A DNA stretch of 18,401 nt from JANJUB01 sp964586225 (GTDB lineage: Bacteria; Armatimonadota; Fimbriimonadia; Fimbriimonadales; Fimbriimonadaceae). The first letter of the stretch is position 1; each line of letters begins with the position of its first letter. Under the pieces are notes generated by a model. It made no database searches and had not been told where the DNA came from. It saw nothing but the letters and a program-made list of their open reading frames with translations. Of this stretch, positions 11,985-18,401 are shown piece after piece. Location: the NCBI GenBank assembly GCA_964586225.1, contig CAZPHD010000056.1, positions 1-18,401 on the forward strand, in the 5' to 3' direction. The translations under genes were made by a program, and so were the position numbers.

Positions 11985-14396
11985 CTAGGTCGAGCGCTCC
12001 TTTACGGCCTTGGCCAAGTCCATCCTCTGGATGGACCGCAGGGCCGGTAGGAGCGCAAGACTGCAGATCACCAACACGGCGCTTGAAGCGATAACAAATG
12101 TTGTGGGCAAGACTTGCACCTCAAAGTTAAACAATTCTTGTTGCTCTGGGGTCTGGGCGGCCCGCCAGAAGAGGTGGACGAACAGATGAGCGATCGGCAA
12201 TCCCACGAGGATCCCCAGCCCAGCAACAATCAAGCTCTCAACCGCGACCATGCGACCGATTTGACCGGCACTTACTCCCAATGTGCGCAACGTGGCCATC
12301 TCCGCGCGCCGCTCTAGGACATTGATGGTGATGGTGTTGAAGAGTGTCGCGAATGCGAGAATGTAGCCGAACACCTCCATGATCAGCACAAAGCGCCGGG
12401 ATGTCTCAACGAGCCGCTGGACCATCGCCCGGATGCTCACCTGCATCATGGCTGAGCCGGCGTGGGGCAGATCGAGAGCCCTGCGACGGACATCGGCCAG
12501 GTAGGCCGAGTCGACCTTTGTGGCCACACTCGTGATCGCATTTCCGGGTAACGCGAGCTCGCGACGGAAGAGCCGCTCGACTTCGGAACGAAGCAGATAC
12601 ACCTGAGTTCCAATCGCCTCATGGTTGAAGGCGGCAACCCGGATCGGCACCGCACGCGACGCTTCTGGCGTCATCTGCTCGGGCAAAGAGACCCAAACCG
12701 TGTCCCCTATGCGAAGATCAAGCCGAGAGCGTAGAGCCGGACCGAAGACTCCCCCGTCGGAGCCTACGGTTAGAGGTGCTCCTCTCGCATCCACCAACGG
12801 CCGAAGCTTCGAACCGGGCTCGACGCCGTTCAACAGGGCAGAGTAGGTCCGACCTCCCTTGCGAAACTCCATCGGCAGTTCGAGGGTGCCCTCAGCCCAC
12901 ACGACCCCGGGCCAGCGCCGAATGCTCTCAGTTGTACGGCGGGTTTGAAACTCAACGAAGTCGACTCGCACGTCGTAGCTGAACATGCCGCCGATCATCT
13001 TGTCCAGAGCACTACCCATGGAATCCAGCAATCCTCGCGCCATCATCATCAAGCAGAGCGACGAAACCACTCCGACCAAAGTAGAGAACGTGCGTCGAGG
13101 CTGGCGGAAGACATTGCGCAGGGGAATCCGCAAGAGCAGCGAGCCGGTTGGCAGCCAACGGTCCAGCTTGAGGGAGCGCGAGCCGTAGCTTGGCGCAACC
13201 GGGCGCATCGCTTCGGCAGGCGGAATCCCGGCCGCCTGCCGCGACGGGGACAGCGCGGCAACAGCGCACGTCAGCACGCCGACGACCGCGCCGAAAGCCG
13301 TCACGTTCCACCGCGGCACGATCTGCGGATAGGGCACCTGTAGCTGAGCCATGTAGAACCGCGAGAGCACGTCTGCGAGCCATATTCCGAGAACCGAACC
13401 CAATAGGCTCGCAGCGATGCCTACCAACACCGTTCCCGTTAAGAAGTGGATGAGCACCGTCGCCTTACTAAAGCCCAAGCTGCGCAGGAGGCCGATCACG
13501 GTGCGCTGGGTGTGGACCTGCCGGGTCAACATCGTGGACACGGAGGCCACCGCCACGCCGAGGAAGAGCAGCGGGAACAGGACAGCGTAGGCTTGAAACC
13601 CCTGCACATCTTGCTGGAGCATCTGGTAGCTCGGTTGATCTTCGCGCGCGACCGGGATGTCGGGATCGTAAGGTGCCAGGGCTTGCCGGGCCGCGAGCAT
13701 AACCGAGGAGCGGCGAGCAGGATCACTCACCACGGCATGAATCTCGTTGACTTCCCCAAGACGCCCGTAAAGTCGCCCCAGCGTGGCTTCCGAGATGAAC
13801 ATGACGCCGAACGTGTCGGGCATTGAGATGAGCTCCTGCTTACTGCGGACAACATACAGATACTCGCAGCTTTGCACCACCCCGACCACCGAGAACGGCA
13901 CCCTCACACCATTTCTTTCGATGGTCACCTTCGATCCGGGGTGCAGGTCGTGGTGTTTGGCGAAGTTCGCTTCCAGCAAGACCCCACGGTCTTCGTTCGG
14001 GAACAGCAATCTGCCCTCAAGGAGACGGAGGCGGTTGATGCGCAGGGGTCGATGGGCAGGAATGCCGATCAAACGTCCGACCATCTTCGCGCCGGGCCTC
14101 TCGTCGAGTTCGAGCGCAGTGTCTTCAACCCAACGGCCCTCGGCCGCCGACAGCCCCGGAATCTCGCTCAATTGAGCCACAACCCGCGCAGGCGCAGCGT
14201 TGAAACGGATGCTGAAGTCCTCGAAGTTAAGCCGCTTGTATGAGCCCTGGTAGGAGCGATCCAGGTTCACGTACACCGAGTACGCCCCGATCAAGAACGC
14301 CACCCCGAGCGCGACCATGAATCCGATCGCCACAAAGGACGCGGCCGACTGGCGAAGATCGCGGATCGCCTTTCGAAGCAGCAACGACCCTACCAT
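11985..14396 (-). CDS. ABC exporter permease, FtsX/MacB type, two FtsX units
   Basis: An 803-residue inner-membrane protein. About eight transmembrane segments are visible: one N-terminal (near 20-44), three around 270-295, 318-348 and 365-385, one near 428-450, and three C-terminal around 670-695, 720-748 and 772-792. Between each first segment and its triplet lies a large extracytoplasmic MacB_PCD-like domain. The two halves are related in layout, as in fused FtsX/LolC-type permeases. Typical motifs are VIGLLRSLGFSK in the first unit and ERRAEMATLRTLGVSAGQI in the second. It should transport or extract a hydrophobic substrate together with the ATPase and adaptor encoded just upstream. Its ATG overlaps the ATPase stop by 7 nt and has AGAGGTG before it, so translation is coupled. 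The substrate is unknown. Confidence 0.9.
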   Translation of the reverse strand: MVGSLLLRKAIRDLRQSAASFVAIGFMVALGVAFLIGAYSVYVNLDRSYQGSYKRLNFEDFSIRFNAAPARVVAQLSEIPGLSAAEGRWVEDTALELDERPGAKMVGRLIGIPAHRPLRINRLRLLEGRLLFPNEDRGVLLEANFAKHHDLHPGSKVTIERNGVRVPFSVVGVVQSCEYLYVVRSKQELISMPDTFGVMFISEATLGRLYGRLGEVNEIHAVVSDPARRSSVMLAARQALAPYDPDIPVAREDQPSYQMLQQDVQGFQAYAVLFPLLFLGVAVASVSTMLTRQVHTQRTVIGLLRSLGFSKATVLIHFLTGTVLVGIAASLLGSVLGIWLADVLSRFYMAQLQVPYPQIVPRWNVTAFGAVVGVLTCAVAALSPSRQAAGIPPAEAMRPVAPSYGSRSLKLDRWLPTGSLLLRIPLRNVFRQPRRTFSTLVGVVSSLCLMMMARGLLDSMGSALDKMIGGMFSYDVRVDFVEFQTRRTTESIRRWPGVVWAEGTLELPMEFRKGGRTYSALLNGVEPGSKLRPLVDARGAPLTVGSDGGVFGPALRSRLDLRIGDTVWVSLPEQMTPEASRAVPIRVAAFNHEAIGTQVYLLRSEVERLFRRELALPGNAITSVATKVDSAYLADVRRRALDLPHAGSAMMQVSIRAMVQRLVETSRRFVLIMEVFGYILAFATLFNTITINVLERRAEMATLRTLGVSAGQIGRMVAVESLIVAGLGILVGLPIAHLFVHLFWRAAQTPEQQELFNFEVQVLPTTFVIASSAVLVICSLALLPALRSIQRMDLAKAVKERST

Positions 14397-15103
14397 CGCA
14401 CCTCTTCGGGGTCGACCGGCTGCTCGTTCCGCTCATCACTCACAATCTGCCCGCTTCGAAGCCGAATGATTCGGTCGGCCATCGCAGCAATCGCGGCATT
14501 GTGGGTAACCACCAGCACGGTTTGTCCGCGGTCATGCGTGGTTTGATGGAGCAAGCTCAGCACCCGGCGCCCTGTTTCCTCATCGAGTTCACCCGTCGGT
14601 TCGTCGCATAGCATGACGGGCGCACCCTTGACGAGTGCGCGGGCGATTGCGACGCGTTGCTGCTCGCCGCCGCTCAGCTCTGACGGGAAGTGGCTACCCC
14701 GCCCACCCAGCCCCACGGCTTCCAGCAGCTGATCAATGTCCATCGGATGGTGCACGAGTTCGGCGGCCAGCTGGACGTTCTCGTATGCGGTCAGCGTGTT
14801 GACTAAGTTGAAGAACTGGAAGATGAAGCCGACGGTCTCGCGGCGAAACCGAGTCAGACCCCGCTCATCGAGCTTCGAGATGTCGCGGCCCCCAACCGTG
14901 ACTCTACCGCTGGTAGGCCGGTCAAGTCCGCCAATCAAGTTCATTAGCGTGCTCTTGCCGCAACCACTGGGGCCAAGGATCACCACAAACTCGCCACGAT
15001 AGATCGAGAGGTTTGCATCAACCAGAGCGTGAACCTCAGTCGAGCCTGTGCGATAAGTCTTTCCGACCCCTGCAAGCTCGATGACCGGCTCAATGCCCCG
15101 CAC
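14390..15103 (-). CDS. ABC exporter ATPase (LolD/MacB-type)
   Basis: A 237-residue ATPase in the class that powers FtsX-type exporters. Numbering from GTG 15103: Walker A GPSGCGKST (44-52), Q-loop FQFFNLVNTLTAYEN, signature LSGGEQQRVAIARAL (from 143), Walker B VMLCDEPTGELD (163-174) and the switch His in VVTHN. The GTG is chosen because AAAGGTGG lies 6 nt upstream and the protein then begins right before the conserved IELAGVGKTYR. In-frame ATGs at 15136 and 15163 would give up to 257 residues, with longer overlap into the adaptor gene. With the GTG start the overlap is 14 nt. It is the middle gene of an adaptor-ATPase-permease operon. Confidence 0.95.
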   Translation of the reverse strand: MRGIEPVIELAGVGKTYRTGSTEVHALVDANLSIYRGEFVVILGPSGCGKSTLMNLIGGLDRPTSGRVTVGGRDISKLDERGLTRFRRETVGFIFQFFNLVNTLTAYENVQLAAELVHHPMDIDQLLEAVGLGGRGSHFPSELSGGEQQRVAIARALVKGAPVMLCDEPTGELDEETGRRVLSLLHQTTHDRGQTVLVVTHNAAIAAMADRIIRLRSGQIVSDERNEQPVDPEEVRW

Positions 15104-16550
15104 GGGGTGCCACCTTTCGACCTTCGACGAGCCCATCGGGAATCGCAGTAACGACTCGGTCATTCTCGGTGAGGCCCGAAACGATTTCCGTTCGGTCGCC
15201 GTCCGTCACCCCCAACTCCACCACCACACGCTCGACGGCGTCGCCCCGTAACCTCCACGCAGAAGGTGCGGCGCCCTCAAGCGAGATCGCGGCGTTCGGA
15301 ACACACAGGACGCCGAACCATTTGGAACTCAATCGGACGTCGAGTTCTTGGCCAGGAACCAGGCTCGATGTTTCGCCCTCGATCCGAATGCGGCAACGAA
15401 CGATTCGCGACCGAATGGCCGAGTCCGGCTTCGGCTCCGCCTCTGCGGAGAGCCGCTCGACAATGCCAGTACGCGAACTGCTCGATTCGCCGGGAAGCAG
15501 TAACTCGACGCGCTGGCCAGGCGAGACTGCATGAACATCCTCGCTGCGCACTTCGCACTCGACATGCAGGTCCTCCCTGGAGCTTACGACCACGACCGCA
15601 AGACCGGGAGTCGCCCAAGCGCCTGGTTCCAAGGCTAGCCTCGTGACCACTCCCACCACCGGAGATCGGACGGCGAGCTTGGTGCGCTCTGCTTGGGCTC
15701 GAACCAGAGCCAGGCGGGCCTCGATGATTCGTGAGCTCATCGTCCCCAGTTGCCGTTCGCGGACGGCAATCTCCTGATTGAGGGCCAGCGAGGCCCTTAG
15801 ATCGGCTTGAGCTGCGACCAACTGGGCGCGAGCCATGTCCGCGTCCTCCGGGAGCGGTCCGGCTTTGAGCAGATCCAGCCCATCCTGAATGGCCGCCTGC
15901 TGGGCCAACGCCACTTCATGGTTCGTCCTAGCGACATCGCGCGCAGCCTGACTATAAACGCCTGCAGCGTAGAGCTTCTCGGCCCGTTCGCGCTGGCGAG
16001 CGGCTTCGGCTACGTGCGCATTTGCCTGGGCAAGTTCGTGCTCCGTCCGCGCGATCACCTCTGACCGAGTGCCGCGTTGGACATCGCGGAGGGCAGCTTC
16101 AGCGACACGAACCATCGCTTGCGCCTTGGCCTGAGCCGCCCGAGCCGATGTGCGTGCGGCAATGATTGCGGCGCGTGCCTCGGACTCCTGTGAACGAGCC
16201 GTATTCAACGCGGCCTGATGCTGGGCGATCTCTAGATCGACGTCGGTGGAATCCAGTTCAGCTAGGAACGTGCCTACAGAGACATGATCTCCCTCTCGCA
16301 CAAGAACTCGTGCGATGCGGCCCGGTCGCTCAGACGAAACCGGATACGACTTGGCCCGAACGAGAGCCTCCGCGACAACCGTACTCTTCAAAGTATCGCG
16401 AACGACGGCAACCGTGTCAACCAGCAGGGGTGCTCTTGAGCGCTCGTTCATCCACCAGAAGCTTGCGGCAACGACCGAAACGACGGCGACGATCAGCAGA
16501 ACCCTTTTCACGGCATCACGCGATCCGCTGATAGCGTACCTAGCACGCAT
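15090..16550 (-). CDS. Periplasmic adaptor (HlyD/MacA-like membrane fusion protein)
   Basis: About 486 residues. An N-terminal membrane anchor (VLLIVAVVSVVAASFWWM, near residues 17-34) precedes a split lipoyl domain: PGRIARVLVREGDHVSVGT (near 77-94) and SPVVGVVTRLALEPGAWATPG (near 296-316). Between them a long Ala/Gln/Arg-rich helical hairpin (about 105-290) is the coiled coil typical of adaptors that reach an outer-membrane channel. Beta-barrel and membrane-proximal domains follow, ending GLTENDRVVTAIPDGLVEGRKV. The unusually long hairpin suggests a diderm envelope. A channel gene is not in the window. ATG 16550 is used; TTG 16568 is possible, and neither has a good ribosome binding site. 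It is first in the operon with the ATPase and permease. Confidence 0.9.
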   Translation of the reverse strand: MRARYAISGSRDAVKRVLLIVAVVSVVAASFWWMNERSRAPLLVDTVAVVRDTLKSTVVAEALVRAKSYPVSSERPGRIARVLVREGDHVSVGTFLAELDSTDVDLEIAQHQAALNTARSQESEARAAIIAARTSARAAQAKAQAMVRVAEAALRDVQRGTRSEVIARTEHELAQANAHVAEAARQRERAEKLYAAGVYSQAARDVARTNHEVALAQQAAIQDGLDLLKAGPLPEDADMARAQLVAAQADLRASLALNQEIAVRERQLGTMSSRIIEARLALVRAQAERTKLAVRSPVVGVVTRLALEPGAWATPGLAVVVVSSREDLHVECEVRSEDVHAVSPGQRVELLLPGESSSSRTGIVERLSAEAEPKPDSAIRSRIVRCRIRIEGETSSLVPGQELDVRLSSKWFGVLCVPNAAISLEGAAPSAWRLRGDAVERVVVELGVTDGDRTEIVSGLTENDRVVTAIPDGLVEGRKVAPRAGH

Positions 16551-16603
16551 TGGCTCGAGACGTCCCAAAAACTAAGGACGCGGGGTTGCCGGGTTAAACC
16601 TGT

Positions 16604-17068
16604 TTACTGCGGCGAGGAAACGCCGCGACAGCGCTTAAGGATGCTGGAGAAGTCGGACACGCTCTCGAACTCCTGGTAAACGCTCGCGAAGCGAACGTAA
16701 GCGACCGTGTCGATATCGCGGAGCAACCGCATGACGCGTTCGCCGATCTCGGTCGAGGCGACTTCATCGTCGAACTCCTCATAGAGCCCTTTCTCAAGCA
16801 TCGAGACGGCTTCGCGGAGGCGCTCTACTGGGACGGGGCGCTTACCGCATGCAAGAAGCATCGAGTTGAGGAGCTTGGTCGGCTCGAACTCTTGGCGCGT
16901 GCCGTCTCGCTTGACCACGAATAGCCGAGGGCGTTCGTAGATCTCAAACGTCGTGAATCGTCGCTCACAGTTGAGGCATTCTCGGCGTCGACGGATGGCT
17001 TGACCATCGCGGGCAACGCGCGAATCGAGAACCCGTTGATCGGGGAAGCTGCAGAAGGGACAAATCAC
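16604..17068 (-). CDS. nrdR: Transcriptional repressor NrdR
   Basis: A 154-residue regulator that represses ribonucleotide reductase genes in response to (d)ATP. The zinc ribbon begins at once (CPFC, 3-6) and closes with CLNC; the RRRRECLNCERRFTTFE segment is characteristic. The ATP-cone follows (about 46-136), starting RPRLFVVKRDGTRQEFEPTKL, with VYQEF near its end. The length is normal for NrdR. GTG 17068 is chosen because NrdR proteins start directly at the zinc ribbon and TAGGTT lies just upstream; the longer frame back to 17122 would add 18 residues and run into the rpsL promoter. No ribonucleotide reductase gene or obvious NrdR box is in the window. It is divergent from the rpsL operon. 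Confidence 0.95.
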   Translation of the reverse strand: MICPFCSFPDQRVLDSRVARDGQAIRRRRECLNCERRFTTFEIYERPRLFVVKRDGTRQEFEPTKLLNSMLLACGKRPVPVERLREAVSMLEKGLYEEFDDEVASTEIGERVMRLLRDIDTVAYVRFASVYQEFESVSDFSSILKRCRGVSSPQ

Positions 17069-17115
17069 GTTGAACCTAACGACGGACCGGCGAAGTGTTT
17101 TGATTCGGGGTGCCC

Positions 17116-17144
17116 TTGACACTTTTCAACACCCTGGGTATAAT
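17116..17144 (+). promoter_or_regulatory. Consensus sigma70 promoter of the rpsL-rpsG operon
   Basis: TTGACA (17116-17121), 17 bp, TATAAT (17139-17144): a perfect consensus at optimal spacing, expected to start transcription near 17151. The -35 is half of a short inverted repeat (TTGA-N6-TCAA), flanked by GGTG/CACC, so an operator could overlap it. The rpsL start is about 180 nt downstream. Confidence 0.88.
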
Positions 17145-17178
17145 CCGCCCGTTCTTTGCCGCGAGGTGAGGAACACCC

Positions 17179-17226
17179 ATGCGCCTTCGTGGCGGTCGAG
17201 GTTCTGGACGGATGGTGAAGCTCTAA
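17179..17226 (+). CDS. Candidate leader peptide in the rpsL 5' leader (15 aa)
   Basis: ATG followed by 14 codons and TAA encodes MRLRGGRGSGRMVKL, with four Arg (each a different CGN codon) and five Gly. AGGTGAGG lies 7 nt upstream of the ATG, a better ribosome binding site than that of rpsL itself. It falls between the consensus promoter and an intrinsic terminator, the usual place for an attenuation leader peptide. It resembles no protein I know. It could still be fortuitous; no conservation data are available. Confidence 0.4.
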   Translation: MRLRGGRGSGRMVKL

Positions 17227-17248
17227 CTCAATCACACGACCTGAACCG

Positions 17249-17284
17249 CGCCCCTCTGAATGATCATGGAGGGGCGTTTTCTTT
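17249..17284 (+). terminator. Intrinsic terminator inside the rpsL leader (possible attenuator)
   Basis: CGCCCCTC (17249-17256), a 12-nt loop, GAGGGGCG (17269-17276), then TTTTCTTT. This is a strong rho-independent terminator located 47 bp upstream of the rpsL ATG and about 100 nt downstream of the predicted transcription start. Unless read-through or anti-termination occurs it would end the transcript as a ~130-nt RNA. I did not find an obvious anti-terminator pairing by eye. Confidence 0.8.
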
Positions 17285-17330
17285 GTAGAAAGATCCCGAA
17301 GAAGCACGAGTTAAGTTATCTGGAGCGCGA

Positions 17331-17714
17331 ATGCCGACAGTCAATCAGTTGGTCCGAAAAGGGCGGGAAACGCCAAATGTGAAGTCAAAGTCGCCAGCTT
17401 TGAAGGGTAACCCCTTTAAGCGTGGCGTGTGCACCGTCGTCCGAACGGTCACTCCGAAGAAGCCGAACTCGGCGCTTCGAAAAGTGGCTCGTGTTCGCTT
17501 GACGAACGGGGTCGAAGTCACCGCCTACATTCCGGGCGTCGGCCACAACCTGCAAGAGCACTCGGTTGTGCTAGTCCGCGGGGGTCGTGTCAAGGACCTC
17601 CCCGGTGTGCGCTACCACATCGTTCGCGGCACCCAGCAGACGGCCGGCACGAACAACCGAATGCAGGGTCGATCCAAGTACGGCACCAAGCGGCCGAAGG
17701 CGGCGAAGAAGTAA
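17331..17714 (+). CDS. rpsL: 30S ribosomal protein S12
   Basis: A 127-residue component of the ribosomal decoding centre. Canonical blocks are MPTVNQLVRKGR, KRGVCTVVRTVTPKKPNSALRKVARVRLTNG, GHNLQEHSVVLVRGGRVKDLPGVRYH and the basic tail GRSKYGTKRPK. The TPKKPNS loop has the usual wild-type lysines (K43, K44), the region altered in streptomycin-resistant mutants. D89, the target of methylthiolation in some bacteria, is present. GGAG lies 5 nt before the ATG. Its stop overlaps the rpsG start by one base (TAATG). Confidence 0.99.
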   Translation: MPTVNQLVRKGRETPNVKSKSPALKGNPFKRGVCTVVRTVTPKKPNSALRKVARVRLTNGVEVTAYIPGVGHNLQEHSVVLVRGGRVKDLPGVRYHIVRGTQQTAGTNNRMQGRSKYGTKRPKAAKK

Positions 17715-18184
17715 TGCCACGCAAAGGTGCAGCCCCCAAGCGAATCATCACGCCCGATCCGGTTTACGGTTCGGAAATGATGCAGCGATTTATCAACCGC
17801 ATGATGCTCGACGGCAAGAAGACGGTCGCCGAGCGAATCTTCTACGGTGCGCTCTCGCAGGCCGAAGAGAAGGTCGGCGTGCCCGCGCTGGAACTGTTCG
17901 ACAAGGCACTCACGAATGCGATGCCGAACGTCGAAGTTCGACCGAAGCGCGTCGGTGGCCAGACCTACCAGGTGCCCATGGACGTTCGCCCCGAGCGACG
18001 CCGTGCCTTGGCCCTCCGCTGGATGATCGCCGCCGCTCGCAAGCGCGCCGGCAAGTCCATGATTGAGAAGTTGGCCTCCGAGTTCGCCGATTGCTACAAC
18101 GGCACCGGCGCGACGATCAAGAAGAAGGAAGACACGCACCGCATGGCGGAAGCGAACAAGGCCTTCGCGCACTATCGCTTCTAG
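17714..18184 (+). CDS. rpsG: 30S ribosomal protein S7
   Basis: A 156-residue protein of the usual S7 length, which nucleates assembly of the 16S rRNA 3' (head) domain. Seen: MPRKGAAPKR, DPVYGSEMMQRFINRMMLDGKKTVAERIFYGAL, FDKALTNAMPNVEVRPKRVGGQTYQVPMDVRPERRRALALRWM and the C-terminal EDTHRMAEANKAFAHYRF. It starts at the ATG sharing its A with the rpsL stop codon, giving translational coupling. A terminator follows 20 bp after the stop, so fusA and tuf, the usual downstream partners, are not on this transcript. Confidence 0.99.
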   Translation: MPRKGAAPKRIITPDPVYGSEMMQRFINRMMLDGKKTVAERIFYGALSQAEEKVGVPALELFDKALTNAMPNVEVRPKRVGGQTYQVPMDVRPERRRALALRWMIAAARKRAGKSMIEKLASEFADCYNGTGATIKKKEDTHRMAEANKAFAHYRF

Positions 18185-18203
18185 TTTCAAATCGCTCCAG
18201 ATC

Positions 18204-18245
18204 GAGCCCGCTTCATCCGTTGGGATGCGGCGGGCTCTTTGATTT
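18204..18245 (+). terminator. Intrinsic terminator of the rpsL-rpsG operon
   Basis: GAGCCCGC (18204-18211) pairs with GCGGGCTC (18230-18237), with an inner CATCC/GGATG stem, followed by TTTGATTTT. It lies 20 bp after the rpsG stop and closes the operon. Confidence 0.88.
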
Positions 18246-18272
18246 TGGATTTGCGATTTTGGATTCTGGATT
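18241..18272. repeat. AT-rich spacer repeat (GATTTTGGATT type)
   Basis: Three imperfect GATTTTGGATT words follow the terminator T-run. The same motif, on the opposite strand, is present at 52-71. It looks like dispersed spacer DNA typical of the genome; no coding signal is seen. Confidence 0.6.
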
Positions 18273-18329
18273 GGTTGGGGGATCGCTATGAGGGTTTCGG
18301 TGGGTTCGTCCCGAAGCAGACGGCTTAGC

Positions 18330-18401
18330 TCACCCCGACAGCATCTCGACCGCCTTCGCAATCCGGCGGGCTCGTGTCTCCGGCGACTTCGCGTCCTCGA
18401 T
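18330..18401 (-). CDS. YdeI/OmpD-associated-family protein, C-terminal fragment (runs off window)
   Basis: The last 23 codons plus TGA of a minus-strand gene reach the window edge in frame. They read IEDAKSPETRARRIAKAVEM followed by LSG. The AK.PETRA.RI.K.VEML pattern matches the C-terminus of YdeI/OmpD-associated-family proteins, small proteins of unsettled function. The rest of the gene lies beyond 18401, so this call rests on one short motif. Confidence 0.6.
   Translation of the reverse strand: MEDAKSPETRARRIAKAVEMLSG

Noticed and set aside
17068..17122. 18-residue N-terminal extension of NrdR
   Set aside because: NrdR proteins begin at the zinc ribbon, and the extension overlaps the -35 of the consensus rpsL promoter; GTG 17068 is the better start.
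17151..17284. tRNA or known structured RNA in the rpsL leader
   Set aside because: No cloverleaf, T-loop or other recognised RNA motif was seen; only small hairpins and a terminator.

Overview
The window is bacterial chromosome of fairly high G+C with mostly housekeeping genes, densely packed on both strands and sprinkled with small palindromic repeats. There is no rRNA, tRNA, CRISPR array, phage or plasmid signature. The mix suggests Armatimonadota, perhaps Fimbriimonadia-like: a large secreted M14 peptidase with a C-terminal amidotransferase-like domain, a DUF3417-type glucan phosphorylase, AT-rich 'GATTTTGG' spacers, and a RAYT gene inside its own REP repeats. This is inference; no rRNA is present to confirm it.

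Layout, left to right. 1-1508: AT-rich spacer, then a minus-strand aspartase/fumarase-family lyase. 1509-2321: a RAYT transposase gene flanked by REP hairpins in opposite orientations. 2324-4278: dnaK, with an HspR/HAIR-like inverted repeat just upstream. 4381-8334: a minus-strand pair, an exported M14 peptidase followed 15 bp later by a two-HD-domain HD-GYP protein. 8335-8700: a gene-free stretch holding a 42-bp tandem repeat array and hairpins. 8701-11981: a divergent pair, an AlkD-like protein (minus) and alpha-glucan phosphorylase (plus), with starts only 38 bp apart. 11985-16550: a minus-strand operon for a tripartite ABC exporter (adaptor, ATPase, FtsX-type permease), overlapping at both junctions. 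16604-17068: nrdR (minus). 17116-18245: the ribosomal protein operon rpsL-rpsG (plus) with a consensus sigma70 promoter, a long leader and a terminator. 18330-18401: the C-terminal end of a YdeI/OmpD-associated-like gene running off the window.

Genes that act together: the adaptor, ATPase and permease form one exporter; rpsL and rpsG share one transcript; the M14 peptidase and HD-GYP genes may be co-transcribed. The rest are independent housekeeping functions (protein folding, glycogen breakdown, control of ribonucleotide reductase, DNA repair).

The best leads are: (1) the rpsL leader, which carries a well-placed ribosome binding site, a 15-codon Arg/Gly-rich reading frame and then an intrinsic terminator before rpsL, the layout of an attenuator; (2) the RAYT/REP unit, whose REPs appear to be read through as the transposase N-terminus; (3) the 42-bp array, each unit centred on a perfect 17-bp palindrome and ending in an inverted half-unit; (4) -10-like hexamers exactly 7 nt before three start codons, suggesting leaderless mRNAs; (5) palindromic elements inserted in frame in the M14 peptidase gene.
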